In this document: in pieces, positions 36,998 to 45,708 of the stretch
Layout: the number at the start of each line of letters is the position of its first letter
Position numbering within the stretch: position 1 is the stretch's first letter
Position numbers and translations under genes: made by a program
NCBI GenBank assembly: GCA_905234645.1
Contig: CAJOIS010000001.1
Location: forward strand, 1 to 64,000
Origin: an uncultured Bacteroidales bacterium
GTDB lineage: Bacteria > Bacteroidota > Bacteroidia > Bacteroidales > F082
Direction of reading: 5' to 3'
Length of the DNA: 64,000 nt
Notes under the pieces: generated by a model
Told to the model about the DNA's origin: nothing
Databases searched by the model: none
Seen by the model: only the letters and a program-made list of their open reading frames with translations

Positions 36998-37951
36998 ATG
37001 GATTTCACAGTACAAAACCAAAAAGATACAAGATCGGGATTCGGTGAAGGCTTGCTCGAGGCGGGCCGCCGCAACCCCAAGGTGGTGGCATTTTGTGCCG
37101 ACCTCACGCCCTCGCTGAAGATGGGTGACTTCGCTAAGGAGTTCCCCGAGCGTTTCTTCCAGACGGGCATCGCCGAAGCCAACATGATCGACATGGCGGC
37201 GGGTATGGCCATGAGCGGATTCGTGCCGTTCACGGGCACCTTCGCAGCCTTCTCGACGGGACGTGTCTACGACCAAATCCGCCAGTGTGTGGCCTATTCC
37301 AACAAGAACGTGAAGATTGGCGCTTCCCATGCTGGCGTCACCCTCGGTGAAGACGGTGCCACGCACCAGATCCTCGAAGACATCGCCTTGATGAAGGTGT
37401 TGCCCAACATGACCGTCATCGTGCCTTGCGATTTCAACCAGACCAAAAATGCCACCATCGCCGCCGCCGAGTACGAAGGCCCAGTGTACCTGCGTTTTGG
37501 CCGCCCGAAAGTGCCGAACTTCACTCCCGTGGACGAGAAGTTCGTCATCGGCAAGGCCCAGATGCTGCAAGAAGGCACGGATGTGACCATCTTTGCCTGT
37601 GGCCACCTCGTATGGAAGGCCGTTGAAGCCCTGCCGATACTGAAGGGGATGGGCATCAACGCGGAACTGATCAATATCCACACCATCAAACCTTTGGATG
37701 TGGAGGCCGTGCTGAAGTCGGTGAAGAAGACCCGTTGTGTGGTCACCGCCGAAGAGCATCAGCGCAATGGCGGTCTGGGCGACAGCATCGCGCAGGTCTT
37801 GGCCTTGAACATGCCTTGCCCGATGGAAATGGTGGCCGTCAACGACGTGTTCGGTCAGAGTGGAACGCCCGAAGAACTGCTGAAGTTCTTCCACCTCGAC
37901 ACACCCGACATCGTTGAGGCTGTGAAAAAAGTAATGGCTAGAAAGCAATAA
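36998..37951 (+). CDS. Transketolase, C-terminal subunit
   Basis: 317 residues holding the pyrimidine-binding and C-terminal domains: RKNPKVV-like ADLTPSLKMGDFAKEFPERFFQTGIAEANMIDMAAGMA, SHAGVTLGEDGATHQ, YLRFGRPKVP and VVTAEEHQRNGGLGDSIAQVL. It pairs with the preceding N-subunit. Split transketolases are common in Bacteroidetes and archaea. Confidence 0.95.
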   Translation: MDFTVQNQKDTRSGFGEGLLEAGRRNPKVVAFCADLTPSLKMGDFAKEFPERFFQTGIAEANMIDMAAGMAMSGFVPFTGTFAAFSTGRVYDQIRQCVAYSNKNVKIGASHAGVTLGEDGATHQILEDIALMKVLPNMTVIVPCDFNQTKNATIAAAEYEGPVYLRFGRPKVPNFTPVDEKFVIGKAQMLQEGTDVTIFACGHLVWKAVEALPILKGMGINAELINIHTIKPLDVEAVLKSVKKTRCVVTAEEHQRNGGLGDSIAQVLALNMPCPMEMVAVNDVFGQSGTPEELLKFFHLDTPDIVEAVKKVMARKQ

Positions 37952-37978
37952 AGGCCAAATTATTAAGTTGTCTTGTTG

Positions 37979-38071
37979 TCGCTTCGCGTCATTGTAAGGA
38001 GAAACGACGAAGCAATCCAGGGGGAAAACTTGTTTTCTGGACTGCTTCGTTCCTCGCAGTGACGCAAAGCG
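37979..38071. repeat. CGTCATTG...GACGAAGCAATC palindromic element
   Basis: Left arm 37979-38020 (GCGTCATTGTAAGGAG and ACGACGAAGCAATCCAG); right arm 38037-38071 (CTGGACTGCTTCGTTCCTCG and CAGTGACGC). It fills most of the 151-bp gap before the alkaline phosphatase gene. A second copy is at 45542-45642. Confidence 0.8.
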
Positions 38072-38101
38072 GGAGTCAGACGAAAAGTTAATAGAAACCC
38101 A

Positions 38102-39277
38102 ATGAAAAAAACATTTGCATTATCCCTAATAGCCCTCGCGATGATGGGCATATTGTCTGCTTGTTGCGACAAAAAAGAAGATGCTCCCGAGCCTCCCAAG
38201 GCCATGAATGTCATCTATTTGATTGGCGACGGTATGGCATTGCCGCAAGTCTATGCTGCCATGTTGACGTCGCACGAGAAGATGACTTTCTCCCAATTCC
38301 CCTACATTGGTGTGGTGGATACGCACTCTGCCAGCAACGACATCACTGATTCGGCTGCGGGTGGCACGGCTCTCGCCAGCGACCATAAGACCAAGAACGG
38401 CATGGTGGGCATGAACCCCGACACCATCCCGATGAAGACCGTCCTTGAAGCCCTCGCCGAACAAGGCAAGGAGACAGGCGTCGTCGTGACGAGTTATGTC
38501 ACTCACGCCACACCTGCAACTTTCTATGCAAAGGTGCCGAAGCGTAGCATGTACGAGGACATCGCTGTGCAGATGGCGGAGAATCCTTATCTCAACCTCA
38601 TCATCGGCGGTGGCATGAAGCACTTCAACCAGCGGGAGGACAGCCTCGACCTCGTGGCTCGTATGGAGAACGAGTTGGGCTGGAAGGTGTACGATACCCT
38701 CGCCGACATCGACGTCACCTGCAAGAAATACGCCGTGATGGCTGCCGAAGACCACATGCCGCATGCGGCAGAGCGTGGCGACTTTCTGCCTCGTGCCGTG
38801 AAGACGGCGTTAAAGACCCTTGACGGTGCAGAAAACGGCTTCTTCCTCATGGTGGAAGGCTCGCAGATCGACTTCGCCTGCCATGCCAACGACTCCACCT
38901 GGATGATGGATGAGATGCTGGATTTCGACTATGCCATCAAGGTGGCTCTCGACTATGCCAAGGAGAAAGGCAACACCCTCGTCGTCGTCACTGCCGATCA
39001 CGAGACGGGCGGACTTTCACTGCCTGATCCGCAAGGCAAATACACCAATGTGGTCTTTGACTATTCCTCGCATAGCCACACCTGCCTGCCCGTGATGGTC
39101 TTTGCCTACGGCCCTGGCGCCGAGCAATTCACAGGCTGGATGCAAAACAGGGATTTGAAGGCCAAGATCATGAATGCATGTGGCTTCGAAAATATCGGCG
39201 ACAGCCTCCCTGAATACAACGGTCCTCACATCAAGGCCGTCAAAGTCAACCACGATTCCTATTCTGGTCCGAAATGA
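38102..39277 (+). CDS. Alkaline phosphatase (PhoA family), lipoprotein
   Basis: 391 residues. Lipoprotein signal MKKTFALSLIALAMMGILSACC with Cys near 21. Metal-binding NVIYLIGDGM; the catalytic Ser is in NDITDSAAGGTALASD (near 82). Further: VVTSYVTHATPATFYAKVP, EGSQIDFACHAND, VVTADHETGG and SHSHTCLPV.VFAYGPGA. It is placed on the cell surface or in the periplasm to release phosphate from monoesters. No pho-type box was recognised; the 151-bp upstream gap is mostly a palindromic element. Confidence 0.95.
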   Translation: MKKTFALSLIALAMMGILSACCDKKEDAPEPPKAMNVIYLIGDGMALPQVYAAMLTSHEKMTFSQFPYIGVVDTHSASNDITDSAAGGTALASDHKTKNGMVGMNPDTIPMKTVLEALAEQGKETGVVVTSYVTHATPATFYAKVPKRSMYEDIAVQMAENPYLNLIIGGGMKHFNQREDSLDLVARMENELGWKVYDTLADIDVTCKKYAVMAAEDHMPHAAERGDFLPRAVKTALKTLDGAENGFFLMVEGSQIDFACHANDSTWMMDEMLDFDYAIKVALDYAKEKGNTLVVVTADHETGGLSLPDPQGKYTNVVFDYSSHSHTCLPVMVFAYGPGAEQFTGWMQNRDLKAKIMNACGFENIGDSLPEYNGPHIKAVKVNHDSYSGPK

Positions 39278-39285
39278 TTTGACGC

Positions 39286-41241
39286 ATGAAGCTCTCTGTC
39301 GTCATCGTCAACTACAACGTCGAGTACTTCCTCGAGCAGTGCCTCTACTCGGTACGCCGTGCCATGCAAGGCATCGAGGGTGAGGTGTTTGTCGTCGACA
39401 ACAACTCCGTTGATGGCTCGTTGAAGATGTTGGCGCAGAAGTTTCCCGAGGTGAAGGTCATTGCCAATAAGGACAATGTAGGTTTTGCCAAGGCGAACAA
39501 CCAAGCGATCAGGATTTCGACAGGAGAATACGTGCTGCTCCTCAACCCCGACACGGTGGTGGAGGACGACACCTTCTCGAAGTGCATTGCCTTCATGGAC
39601 AGCCACCCCGATGCAGGCGGCCTCGGCGTGAAGATGGTGGATGGCAAGGGACAGTTCCTGCCCGAGTCGAAGCGTGGCTTGCCTACGGCAAGGACGGCAT
39701 TCTACAAGATGTTCGGCCTAACCAAGCTCTTCCCGCACAGCAAGCGCTTTGCGAGGTATTACATGGGTCATCTCTCCAACGACGAGACCAACGAAGTTGA
39801 AATTTTGGCCGGTGCCTTCATGCTGATGCGTAAAGAGACCTTGGACAAGGTCGGCCTCCTCGATGAGACCTTCTTCATGTATGGCGAGGACATCGACTTG
39901 TCGTACCGTATCACGCAGGGCGGCTATAAGAATTATTATTTCCCCGAGACCCGTATCATCCACTATAAGGGCGAGAGCACCAAGAAGACCAGCGTCAACT
40001 ATGTGTTTGTCTTCTATCGTGCCATGGAGATTTTCGCCAAGAAGCATTTCGGCAACACCTGGGCCAAGTCGTTCTCTTTCCTTATCAATATTGCCATATA
40101 TATCAAGGCTTTCTTTGCCTTGGTGTCACAGTTCTTCCATAAGGCGGCGGTGCCTTTCTTGGATGCTGTGTTGGGCTATGGTGGCTTGGCAGCCATCAGT
40201 TATCTCTGGGGTAGAAGTGTCGTCTACGAAGGCGCTGGCAGCTATCCCGCCGTGCTCTTCGCCGTAGTGTTGCCGGCCTATATCTTGATATGGCTGCTCT
40301 CTACTTATTTCTCTGGAGGCTATGACAAGCCTTACAATATCGGGAAAGCCATCCTCGGCGTTGCCTTTGGCAGCGCCATCATCTTGGTGTTGTATGCCTT
40401 GCTGCCCGAGAGTCTGCGTTTCTCGCGTGCCTTGATCCTTTTCGGCATGGTCTGGCTGGCCTTGGAGATGAGCCTTACGCGCTTTGTGGGGATTATGCTG
40501 GGCAATGAGAACTTCCAGTCGAAGAAGACGGAGAAGAAGCGTTTCCTCGTCATCGGCAGCCCAGAGGAGACGCAACGCGTCAACGCCATCTTGGAGAGCA
40601 CTTCCATCAAGCCCGATTTCATTGGTTTGGTGAGCTCGGAGATGCATGGAGAGGTCCCCGAGGGTTTCATCGGCAACCTCTCTCAAGTTCCCGACATCAT
40701 AGAGATTTACAACATTACTGAGGTCATCTTTTGTTCTAAGGACGTGCCACACCAGGTCATCATTGACAAGATGGTGGACTGGCATGCCACCAATGTGGAC
40801 TATAAGATTGCTCCCGAGGATAGTCTCTCTATCATCGGCAGCAACAGCATCAACACGCGAGGAGACTTGTATACCATCGACATCAAGGCCATCGACACGG
40901 TGGCCAACCGTCGCAACAAACGTCTCTTCGACGTGATGATGAGTGTCTTTAGCCTGGTGTTCTGGCTGCCTTTGGCCTTGGTGGTGAAGAAACCCGTTCA
41001 ATTCTTGAAGAACGCTTTTAGGGTGTTGTTTGGTCGTCGCACCTGGGTGGGCTACTGCTCGCCTGCCGACGAATCGCAGAAACTGCCTAAGATCCGTAAG
41101 GGTGTCTATAGCCCTGCATCGCCTTTGGAGAAGCCTGTTGACGACACCGATTTCGTCAATCAGCTGAACTTGCTTTACGCAAGAGACTACACGGTTTGGA
41201 AAGACGCCGAGATTTTCTTCAAGTCGGTGGTGACGAAATAA
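39286..41241 (+). CDS. GT2 glycosyltransferase fused to a sugar-transferase-like membrane region
   Basis: 651 residues. The N-terminal GT-A domain (1-250) has LSVVIVNYNV, VVDNNSVDGS, NVGFAKANN, LLNPDTV and GEDIDLSYRI, as in rhamnosyl/galactofuranosyl transferases. Four or five membrane segments follow (about 255-405). A Rossmann-like stretch comes next (RFLVIGSPEETQRVNAIL, about 420-530), resembling the N-terminal CoA_binding_3 part of WbaP-type phosphoglycosyl transferases. Then NKRLFDVMMSVFSLVFWLP and LYARDYTVWKDAEIFFK resemble the start and end of the Bac_transf domain. The catalytic middle of that domain is largely missing. It probably acts in cell-surface polysaccharide synthesis. The gene starts 8 bp after the phosphatase gene. 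Confidence 0.85.
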   Translation: MKLSVVIVNYNVEYFLEQCLYSVRRAMQGIEGEVFVVDNNSVDGSLKMLAQKFPEVKVIANKDNVGFAKANNQAIRISTGEYVLLLNPDTVVEDDTFSKCIAFMDSHPDAGGLGVKMVDGKGQFLPESKRGLPTARTAFYKMFGLTKLFPHSKRFARYYMGHLSNDETNEVEILAGAFMLMRKETLDKVGLLDETFFMYGEDIDLSYRITQGGYKNYYFPETRIIHYKGESTKKTSVNYVFVFYRAMEIFAKKHFGNTWAKSFSFLINIAIYIKAFFALVSQFFHKAAVPFLDAVLGYGGLAAISYLWGRSVVYEGAGSYPAVLFAVVLPAYILIWLLSTYFSGGYDKPYNIGKAILGVAFGSAIILVLYALLPESLRFSRALILFGMVWLALEMSLTRFVGIMLGNENFQSKKTEKKRFLVIGSPEETQRVNAILESTSIKPDFIGLVSSEMHGEVPEGFIGNLSQVPDIIEIYNITEVIFCSKDVPHQVIIDKMVDWHATNVDYKIAPEDSLSIIGSNSINTRGDLYTIDIKAIDTVANRRNKRLFDVMMSVFSLVFWLPLALVVKKPVQFLKNAFRVLFGRRTWVGYCSPADESQKLPKIRKGVYSPASPLEKPVDDTDFVNQLNLLYARDYTVWKDAEIFFKSVVTK

Positions 41242-41243
41242 AC

Positions 41244-41280
41244 AAAAAAGCCTTCGCGGTTGCGGAGGCTTTTTCGTTTT
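41244..41280 (+). terminator. Rho-independent terminator between convergent genes
   Basis: AAAAAGCCT-TCGC ... GCGG-AGGCTTTTT stem with A- and T-runs on both sides, starting 3 nt after the GT2 fusion stop. It overlaps the stop end of the nucleoside hydrolase gene and may work in both directions. Confidence 0.85.
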
Positions 41281-42665
41281 TAATGCTGAATGGTCATCAG
41301 CCGAATGTATTTCAGCAGTTTGTCGCTCCAGCTGGCGTCGCCCGGCAATTGGTAGCGGGCGTTGCCCTTGGGATCGGGAGTGAAGATGGTCTCACCCGTA
41401 GGCGTGAGCGTGATCCATCCGCGTTCCGAAATCTGGTAGATGGCATCGTCGCCTTCCACAGCGTTGATAACAGCCAACGGGTCCCACATCTTCTGGAACT
41501 TGTCCTCGACGAGGAACTCATAGATCCATTTGATGGGATGGCTGTTAGTCCAGCTGAGGTCTTCGATGATTTGTGCCGCTGAATAGTAGAGCGGGTCGCC
41601 CACTTCACCAGGGGAGAAGATGATGTCAATGTCCTTGGGCATGAGTTCAAAGAACTTGAGCGAGAAGTCGATGGCTGCAGTAAAGTTATAGTCGTGCTCG
41701 AACGAGTCGCCGAACACGCCGCCCATGGCATAGACGTCTTTCACCTTGCGCTGCACCAGCTCCACGCCGTTCAATGGCGAGAACTCGTCTGGGCCGGATT
41801 GCAGGAGTTCTGCCAAGCAAGTGACAAAGCCTACCGAGACGATGGTCACGGACTTGTCAGGTTGTTCAGCAAGCAGCTTGCGGTAAAGCTTGTAGCCGTC
41901 CATGTACTCGCCGTCGTCGCCAACGGTGCGCTTGAAGAGAGGACGGGCCTCGATGTCGCGGGCATACGCCATGTTGTGGTAGGGGATGAAGACGCGCGGA
42001 GCGGCAACGCCTGTACGCTCCAACCCGATGGGGATGTTGGGATAGCCGTAGTAGTTGTTCATCACGTCCACTGCGTCGGCATTAGCGCGGTTCATGCGGT
42101 CGACGATGACGCCGAGCAACGTACAGCGTTTCATGTCCATGTAACGGTAGAGCATCATCAGCGCAAACAGGTCGTCGGTAGAACTGCCCATGTCGCAGTC
42201 AAAGATGATGCGGAGGTCTTTTTGTTCGTAGTTGGACTTGACGTTGATGCCGAACTTGGTGGAGTAGACCGTATGCTGTCCGTTCTCGCGAGCAAAGGCG
42301 AGGGCGGCGGCAAGGTTATCTTCCGCGAAAGGCTTGTTGCTGTCGAAGTAGTAGTCGCCCTTGTCGGGATCGTACCAACCGCCAACGATGTTCTCGTGGG
42401 CATGGGCGTGCTTGAGGACTTTCTTGATGTCATTGATGCCGAAGCTGTTTTGTGTCTCCTTGTACGACACCATCAGTCCCTCGGTGGGCTGACGCATGGT
42501 GTTGAGGTCCAAAGTGAAGCCTTCGGGATACATCTGGCCCATGACGTAGACGACATTGGCCAAGTCCTTGTCGGAGAGGCGGTAGTCTTTGGCGTCTTTC
42601 TTCTGCGCGAAGCCCATCGGAATGGCTAGAGCGAAGGCCAGAAGAATGAGTATGTTGCGTTTCAT
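41280..42665 (-). CDS. Nucleoside hydrolase-like secreted protein, copy 1
   Basis: 461 residues with signal peptide MKRNILILLAFALAIPMGFA. An N-terminal domain (about 30-140: MGQMYPEGFTLDLNTMRQPT, SYKETQNSFG, GGWYDPDKGDYYFDS) precedes an inosine-uridine nucleoside hydrolase-like domain from about 150. This has FDCDMGSSTDDLFALMMLYRY, DVMNNYYGYPNIPIG, VTIVSVGFVTCLAELL, MGGVFG and WDPLAVINAV near the end. The Asp usual after Gly in the D.DMG.D.DD signature is Ser here. An export signal on a nucleoside hydrolase suggests periplasmic nucleoside scavenging; substrate unknown. It lies head-to-tail with copy 2, with 38 bp between. Confidence 0.85.
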   Translation of the reverse strand: MKRNILILLAFALAIPMGFAQKKDAKDYRLSDKDLANVVYVMGQMYPEGFTLDLNTMRQPTEGLMVSYKETQNSFGINDIKKVLKHAHAHENIVGGWYDPDKGDYYFDSNKPFAEDNLAAALAFARENGQHTVYSTKFGINVKSNYEQKDLRIIFDCDMGSSTDDLFALMMLYRYMDMKRCTLLGVIVDRMNRANADAVDVMNNYYGYPNIPIGLERTGVAAPRVFIPYHNMAYARDIEARPLFKRTVGDDGEYMDGYKLYRKLLAEQPDKSVTIVSVGFVTCLAELLQSGPDEFSPLNGVELVQRKVKDVYAMGGVFGDSFEHDYNFTAAIDFSLKFFELMPKDIDIIFSPGEVGDPLYYSAAQIIEDLSWTNSHPIKWIYEFLVEDKFQKMWDPLAVINAVEGDDAIYQISERGWITLTPTGETIFTPDPKGNARYQLPGDASWSDKLLKYIRLMTIQH

Positions 42666-42668
42666 AAC

Positions 42669-42706
42669 ACTCTAAATTTAATCTCTAAACTCTAAACTCT
42701 AAACTA
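42669..42706. repeat. Short tandem CTCTAAA repeats
   Basis: Four to five imperfect units of CTCTAAA fill the gap between the two nucleoside hydrolase paralogs. Confidence 0.7.
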
Positions 42707-44068
42707 ATGTTGGATGGCCATAAGGCGGATGTACTTGAGCACCATGTCGCACCATACGGCATCGCCAGGATACTGGTAGCGGGCATTACCCTTCGGGTCG
42801 GCTTTGAAGATCGTCTCGCCATTCGGGGTGAGGGTGACCCAGCCGCGTTCGGAGAGCTTGTAGAAGCCGTCGCCTTCCACGGCATGGATGACCGCCTGCG
42901 GGTCCCACATCTTCTGGCCTGTGTCGCAGTTGAGGAACTGATAGATCCACTTGATGGGATGCGTGTCGGTCCAGTTCATGTCGGCGATGACGGTCTCGGG
43001 ACGGTAGTCGAGAGGGTCGCCCACCTCACCGGGAGAGAAGACGATGTCGACTTCTTTGGGCAGCAGCTCGAAGAATTTCAGAGAAAAGTCGATGGCAGCC
43101 TTGAAGTTGTAGTCAGGCTCGACGGCTTCGCCGAACACGCCACCCATGGCATAGATGTCCTTGACTTTGGCTCTAACCAATTCCACACCATTGAGGGGCG
43201 AGAATTCGTCAGGTCCGGATTCCAGCAGGCGTGCCAGTGAGGTCACGAAGCCAATGGAGGCGATGGTGACGGAATGGTCGGGCTGCTCGCTGAGGAGCTT
43301 ACGATAGAGTTTGTAGCCTTCCATATAGGTGCCGTTGTCGCCAACGCTGCGCTTGAACATCGGCTCGGCCTCGGTGGTGCGGGCATAGGGTGCGTTGTGG
43401 TAGGTGATAAACACATGCGGCGTTTCAACACCTTTCGTCTCCAAGCCAATGGGGATGTCGGGGTAGCCGTAGAAGTTGTTCATCATGTCCACCAAGTCGG
43501 CATTGGCTTTACCCATGCGGTCGACGACAACGCCAATCAGGTTGCAGCGTTTCATATCCATGTAACGGTAGAGCATCATCAAGGCAAACAGGTCGTCGGT
43601 GGAACTGCCCATGTCGCAGTCCAAGATGACGCGGATGTCCTTTTGCTCGTAGTTCGTCCAAATGTTGATGTCTTTAGAGGCCACATAGACGGTGTGCTGG
43701 TCGTTGTCGCGAGCGAATTGCACTGCGGCGGCGAGACTGTCCTCGGGAAAAGACCTGTTACTGTCAAAGTAATACTTGTCTTCTTCGGGATTGTACCAGC
43801 CACCCACGAGGTTGTTGTGGGCACGGGCGTGCTTGATAACAGCAGGGATACTCTTGCGGTCGAAACTGTTTTGCGTTGCCTTGTAGGAAACGATCAGGCC
43901 CTCTGTGGGTTGACGCATGGTGTTGAGGTCAAGGGTGAAGCCATCCGGATACATCTGTCCCATGGCATAGATGACGTTGACCAACTCATTGTCTGTCAGC
44001 TTCTCTTGGGAGAAGCAGAAAGGTGTCAAAAAGAAGAACAACAATAAGAGAATGTTTGTTTTTTTCAT
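42704..44068 (-). CDS. Nucleoside hydrolase-like secreted protein, copy 2
   Basis: 454 residues, closely related to the 41280-42665 gene over the whole length, including the N-terminal GFTLDLNTMRQPTEGL domain and the same DCDMGSSTDDLFALMMLYRY signature. Signal peptide MKKTNILLLLFFFLTPFCFSQ. The C-terminal KYIRLMAIQH nearly equals copy 1 (KYIRLMTIQH). A tandem duplication followed by divergence is the simplest reading. Both copies carry the same Gly-Ser-Ser change, so it predates the duplication. Confidence 0.85.
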   Translation of the reverse strand: MKKTNILLLLFFFLTPFCFSQEKLTDNELVNVIYAMGQMYPDGFTLDLNTMRQPTEGLIVSYKATQNSFDRKSIPAVIKHARAHNNLVGGWYNPEEDKYYFDSNRSFPEDSLAAAVQFARDNDQHTVYVASKDINIWTNYEQKDIRVILDCDMGSSTDDLFALMMLYRYMDMKRCNLIGVVVDRMGKANADLVDMMNNFYGYPDIPIGLETKGVETPHVFITYHNAPYARTTEAEPMFKRSVGDNGTYMEGYKLYRKLLSEQPDHSVTIASIGFVTSLARLLESGPDEFSPLNGVELVRAKVKDIYAMGGVFGEAVEPDYNFKAAIDFSLKFFELLPKEVDIVFSPGEVGDPLDYRPETVIADMNWTDTHPIKWIYQFLNCDTGQKMWDPQAVIHAVEGDGFYKLSERGWVTLTPNGETIFKADPKGNARYQYPGDAVWCDMVLKYIRLMAIQH

Positions 44069-44105
44069 GATGATTAAGAATTTGATTGATTTAACATTTT
44101 ATGCG

Positions 44106-45524
44106 TCATTCGGCGTGCTTATAGCCTTGCACCTTGTTCCAGTCACCGCGTGTGAAGTCGGGCATTTGGACAGGCATGCCGCCATTGGCGATGGAGGCAG
44201 CGGTCAGCTCGCCGAGGCAGGACCATTCTGCGGCGTCGTAGACGTCTTGGTCGAGCGGCAAACCGTGTTGCAGGCAATAGATGAGGCGGTAGTCCATGAC
44301 GAAGTCCATGCCGCCGTGGCCGCCCACTTCCTTGGCTTTCTCTTCAATCTCTACGGCGATGGGGTGGAGGTAATCCTTCAGGATCTTGTCGCGCACCTCG
44401 GCAGGCACAAAGCCGTGGGGGTTAAGGTGTTGTCCCTCGGCAAGGAAACCGGCGGGCAGCTTGTCTTCCATCACCGTGAAGCCTTCGATGGGGTATTTGT
44501 TGGCGAAGCCTTCGGTGCCCGTGAGCTGATAGAGACGGTTGTAGGGTCGGGGTGTGTAGACGTCGTGCTCGATGAGCAGGGTCTTGCCCTTCTCGGTCTG
44601 GATCATCGTGGTGGTCATGTCGCCGTTGGCGAAGTCTTCGGTGCCCATCATCTCCTTGGCGATCTTCTTGCCGTTGTAGGAGGGCGTGCTCATGCACACC
44701 AGGGTCTTCATGCGGTCGCCGCGGTGGATGTTGAAGGCCTGGCAGAGGGGCCCGAGGCCGTGGGTGGGATAGACGTCACCGGCGTGGCTTTGGTTGAACT
44801 CAAGGCGCCAATTTTCATAGTATTCGTGCCAATAAGGTTCGAGGTTGTGGATGTAGGCACCTTCGCCATGGACGAGTTCGCCGAACATGCCTTGTTGGGC
44901 CATGTTGAGCGCCGTCAGCTCGAAGAAGTCGTAGCAGCAGTTCTCAAGCATCATGCAGTGGCGTTGCGTCTGTTCGGCCACGTCGACGAGCTTCCAGCAG
45001 TCTTCGATGGAGGTGGCAGCCGGCACTTCAATGGCCACGTGTTTGCCACATTGCATGGCATAGACCGCCATCGGGACGTGCGTCTGCCAGTTGGTGCAGA
45101 TGTAGACGAGGTCGATGTCGTCGCGCTCGCAGAGCTCGCGCCAGGCTTCACGACCCGTGTAGGCAGCGGCACGAGGAAGGCCTCTGGCCTCCAGGATGTT
45201 GGTTTGTACGGCTTCGACGCGGTCGGGCTCGATGTCGCACAAGGCCACGACGGTCACACCGTCGATGTAGGTGATGCGGTCGACAGCGTCATAGCCGCGC
45301 ATGCCAAGGCCGATGTATCCGATGCGGACGTTCTCGATGGGATCGACGGTGAATTGAAGGACACTCTTCTGTCCTTCGATGCGTTGCGGCTCGTCGAAGA
45401 CGATGGCGTTGTCAACGATGCGGTAGTTGTCCTTGCGGACTTCAGTTTCCTGCTTCTCGCAGCAGCCCGTAAAGAAGGCCATCATAATCAGGCTGATGAT
45501 GAGATGTAGAGCTTTGTTTTTCAT
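44106..45524 (-). CDS. GH109-like (Gfo/Idh/MocA fold) glycosidase, lipoprotein
   Basis: 472 residues. Lipoprotein signal MKNKALHLIISLIMMAFFTGCC. Rossmann NAD site VRIGYIGLGMRGYDAV, ALCDIEP, YICTNWQTHVPMAVYAMQCGKHVAIEVP, then the EN.CYDFFEL.ALNM, PTHGLGP and GGHGGMDFVM motifs that mark GH109 enzymes. GH109 hydrolyses alpha-N-acetylgalactosaminides by an NAD-dependent mechanism. The longer frame to 45584 adds codons from a palindromic repeat and was not used. It is divergent from a hexosamine-kinase-like gene. Confidence 0.88.
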   Translation of the reverse strand: MKNKALHLIISLIMMAFFTGCCEKQETEVRKDNYRIVDNAIVFDEPQRIEGQKSVLQFTVDPIENVRIGYIGLGMRGYDAVDRITYIDGVTVVALCDIEPDRVEAVQTNILEARGLPRAAAYTGREAWRELCERDDIDLVYICTNWQTHVPMAVYAMQCGKHVAIEVPAATSIEDCWKLVDVAEQTQRHCMMLENCCYDFFELTALNMAQQGMFGELVHGEGAYIHNLEPYWHEYYENWRLEFNQSHAGDVYPTHGLGPLCQAFNIHRGDRMKTLVCMSTPSYNGKKIAKEMMGTEDFANGDMTTTMIQTEKGKTLLIEHDVYTPRPYNRLYQLTGTEGFANKYPIEGFTVMEDKLPAGFLAEGQHLNPHGFVPAEVRDKILKDYLHPIAVEIEEKAKEVGGHGGMDFVMDYRLIYCLQHGLPLDQDVYDAAEWSCLGELTAASIANGGMPVQMPDFTRGDWNKVQGYKHAE

Positions 45525-45541
45525 ATTGTGCTTTTTGTTTT

Positions 45542-45642
45542 GCGTCATTGCGAGGAGGAACGACGAAGCAAATCGAAGATTCAACGTAGTTAATCTAGGG
45601 ATGAAGTTTTCTTATCTGGATTGCTTCGTTCCTCGCAATGAC
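45542..45642. repeat. GTCATTGCGAGGAGGAACGA palindromic element in a 5' leader
   Basis: Left arm 45542-45574 (GCGTCATTGCGAGGAGGAAC, ACGACGAAGCAAATC); right arm 45618-45642 (GGATTGCTTCGTTCCTCGCA, ATGAC). It lies between the -7 box at 45654-45661 and the GH109-like start, so it would be transcribed as a leader hairpin. Same family as 37979-38071. Confidence 0.8.
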
Positions 45643-45653
45643 TAAATAATGGG

Positions 45654-45661
45654 CAAAAATA
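45654..45661 (-). promoter_or_regulatory. -7 promoter box for the GH109-like gene
   Basis: The minus strand reads TATTTTTG, 130 nt upstream of the ATG, on the far side of the palindromic element. Confidence 0.45.
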
Positions 45662-45683
45662 TGAATTTGAACGATTAATTCAG

Positions 45684-45691
45684 TATCTTCG
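45684..45691 (+). promoter_or_regulatory. -7-like promoter box for the hexosamine-kinase-like gene
   Basis: TATCTTCG, one mismatch to TAnnTTTG, with TTTG at 45666-45669 but a spacer shorter than usual; 17 nt upstream of ATG 45709. Confidence 0.35.
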
Positions 45692-45708
45692 CAGAAATTT
45701 TAATTCCC

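Noticed and set aside
43971-45509. 512-codon plus-strand open frame
   Set aside because: Antisense to the GH109-like gene, whose motifs are clear on the minus strand. Similar shadows over the proteases (19487-20860) and nucleoside hydrolases (41694-42629, 43274-44047) were dropped too.
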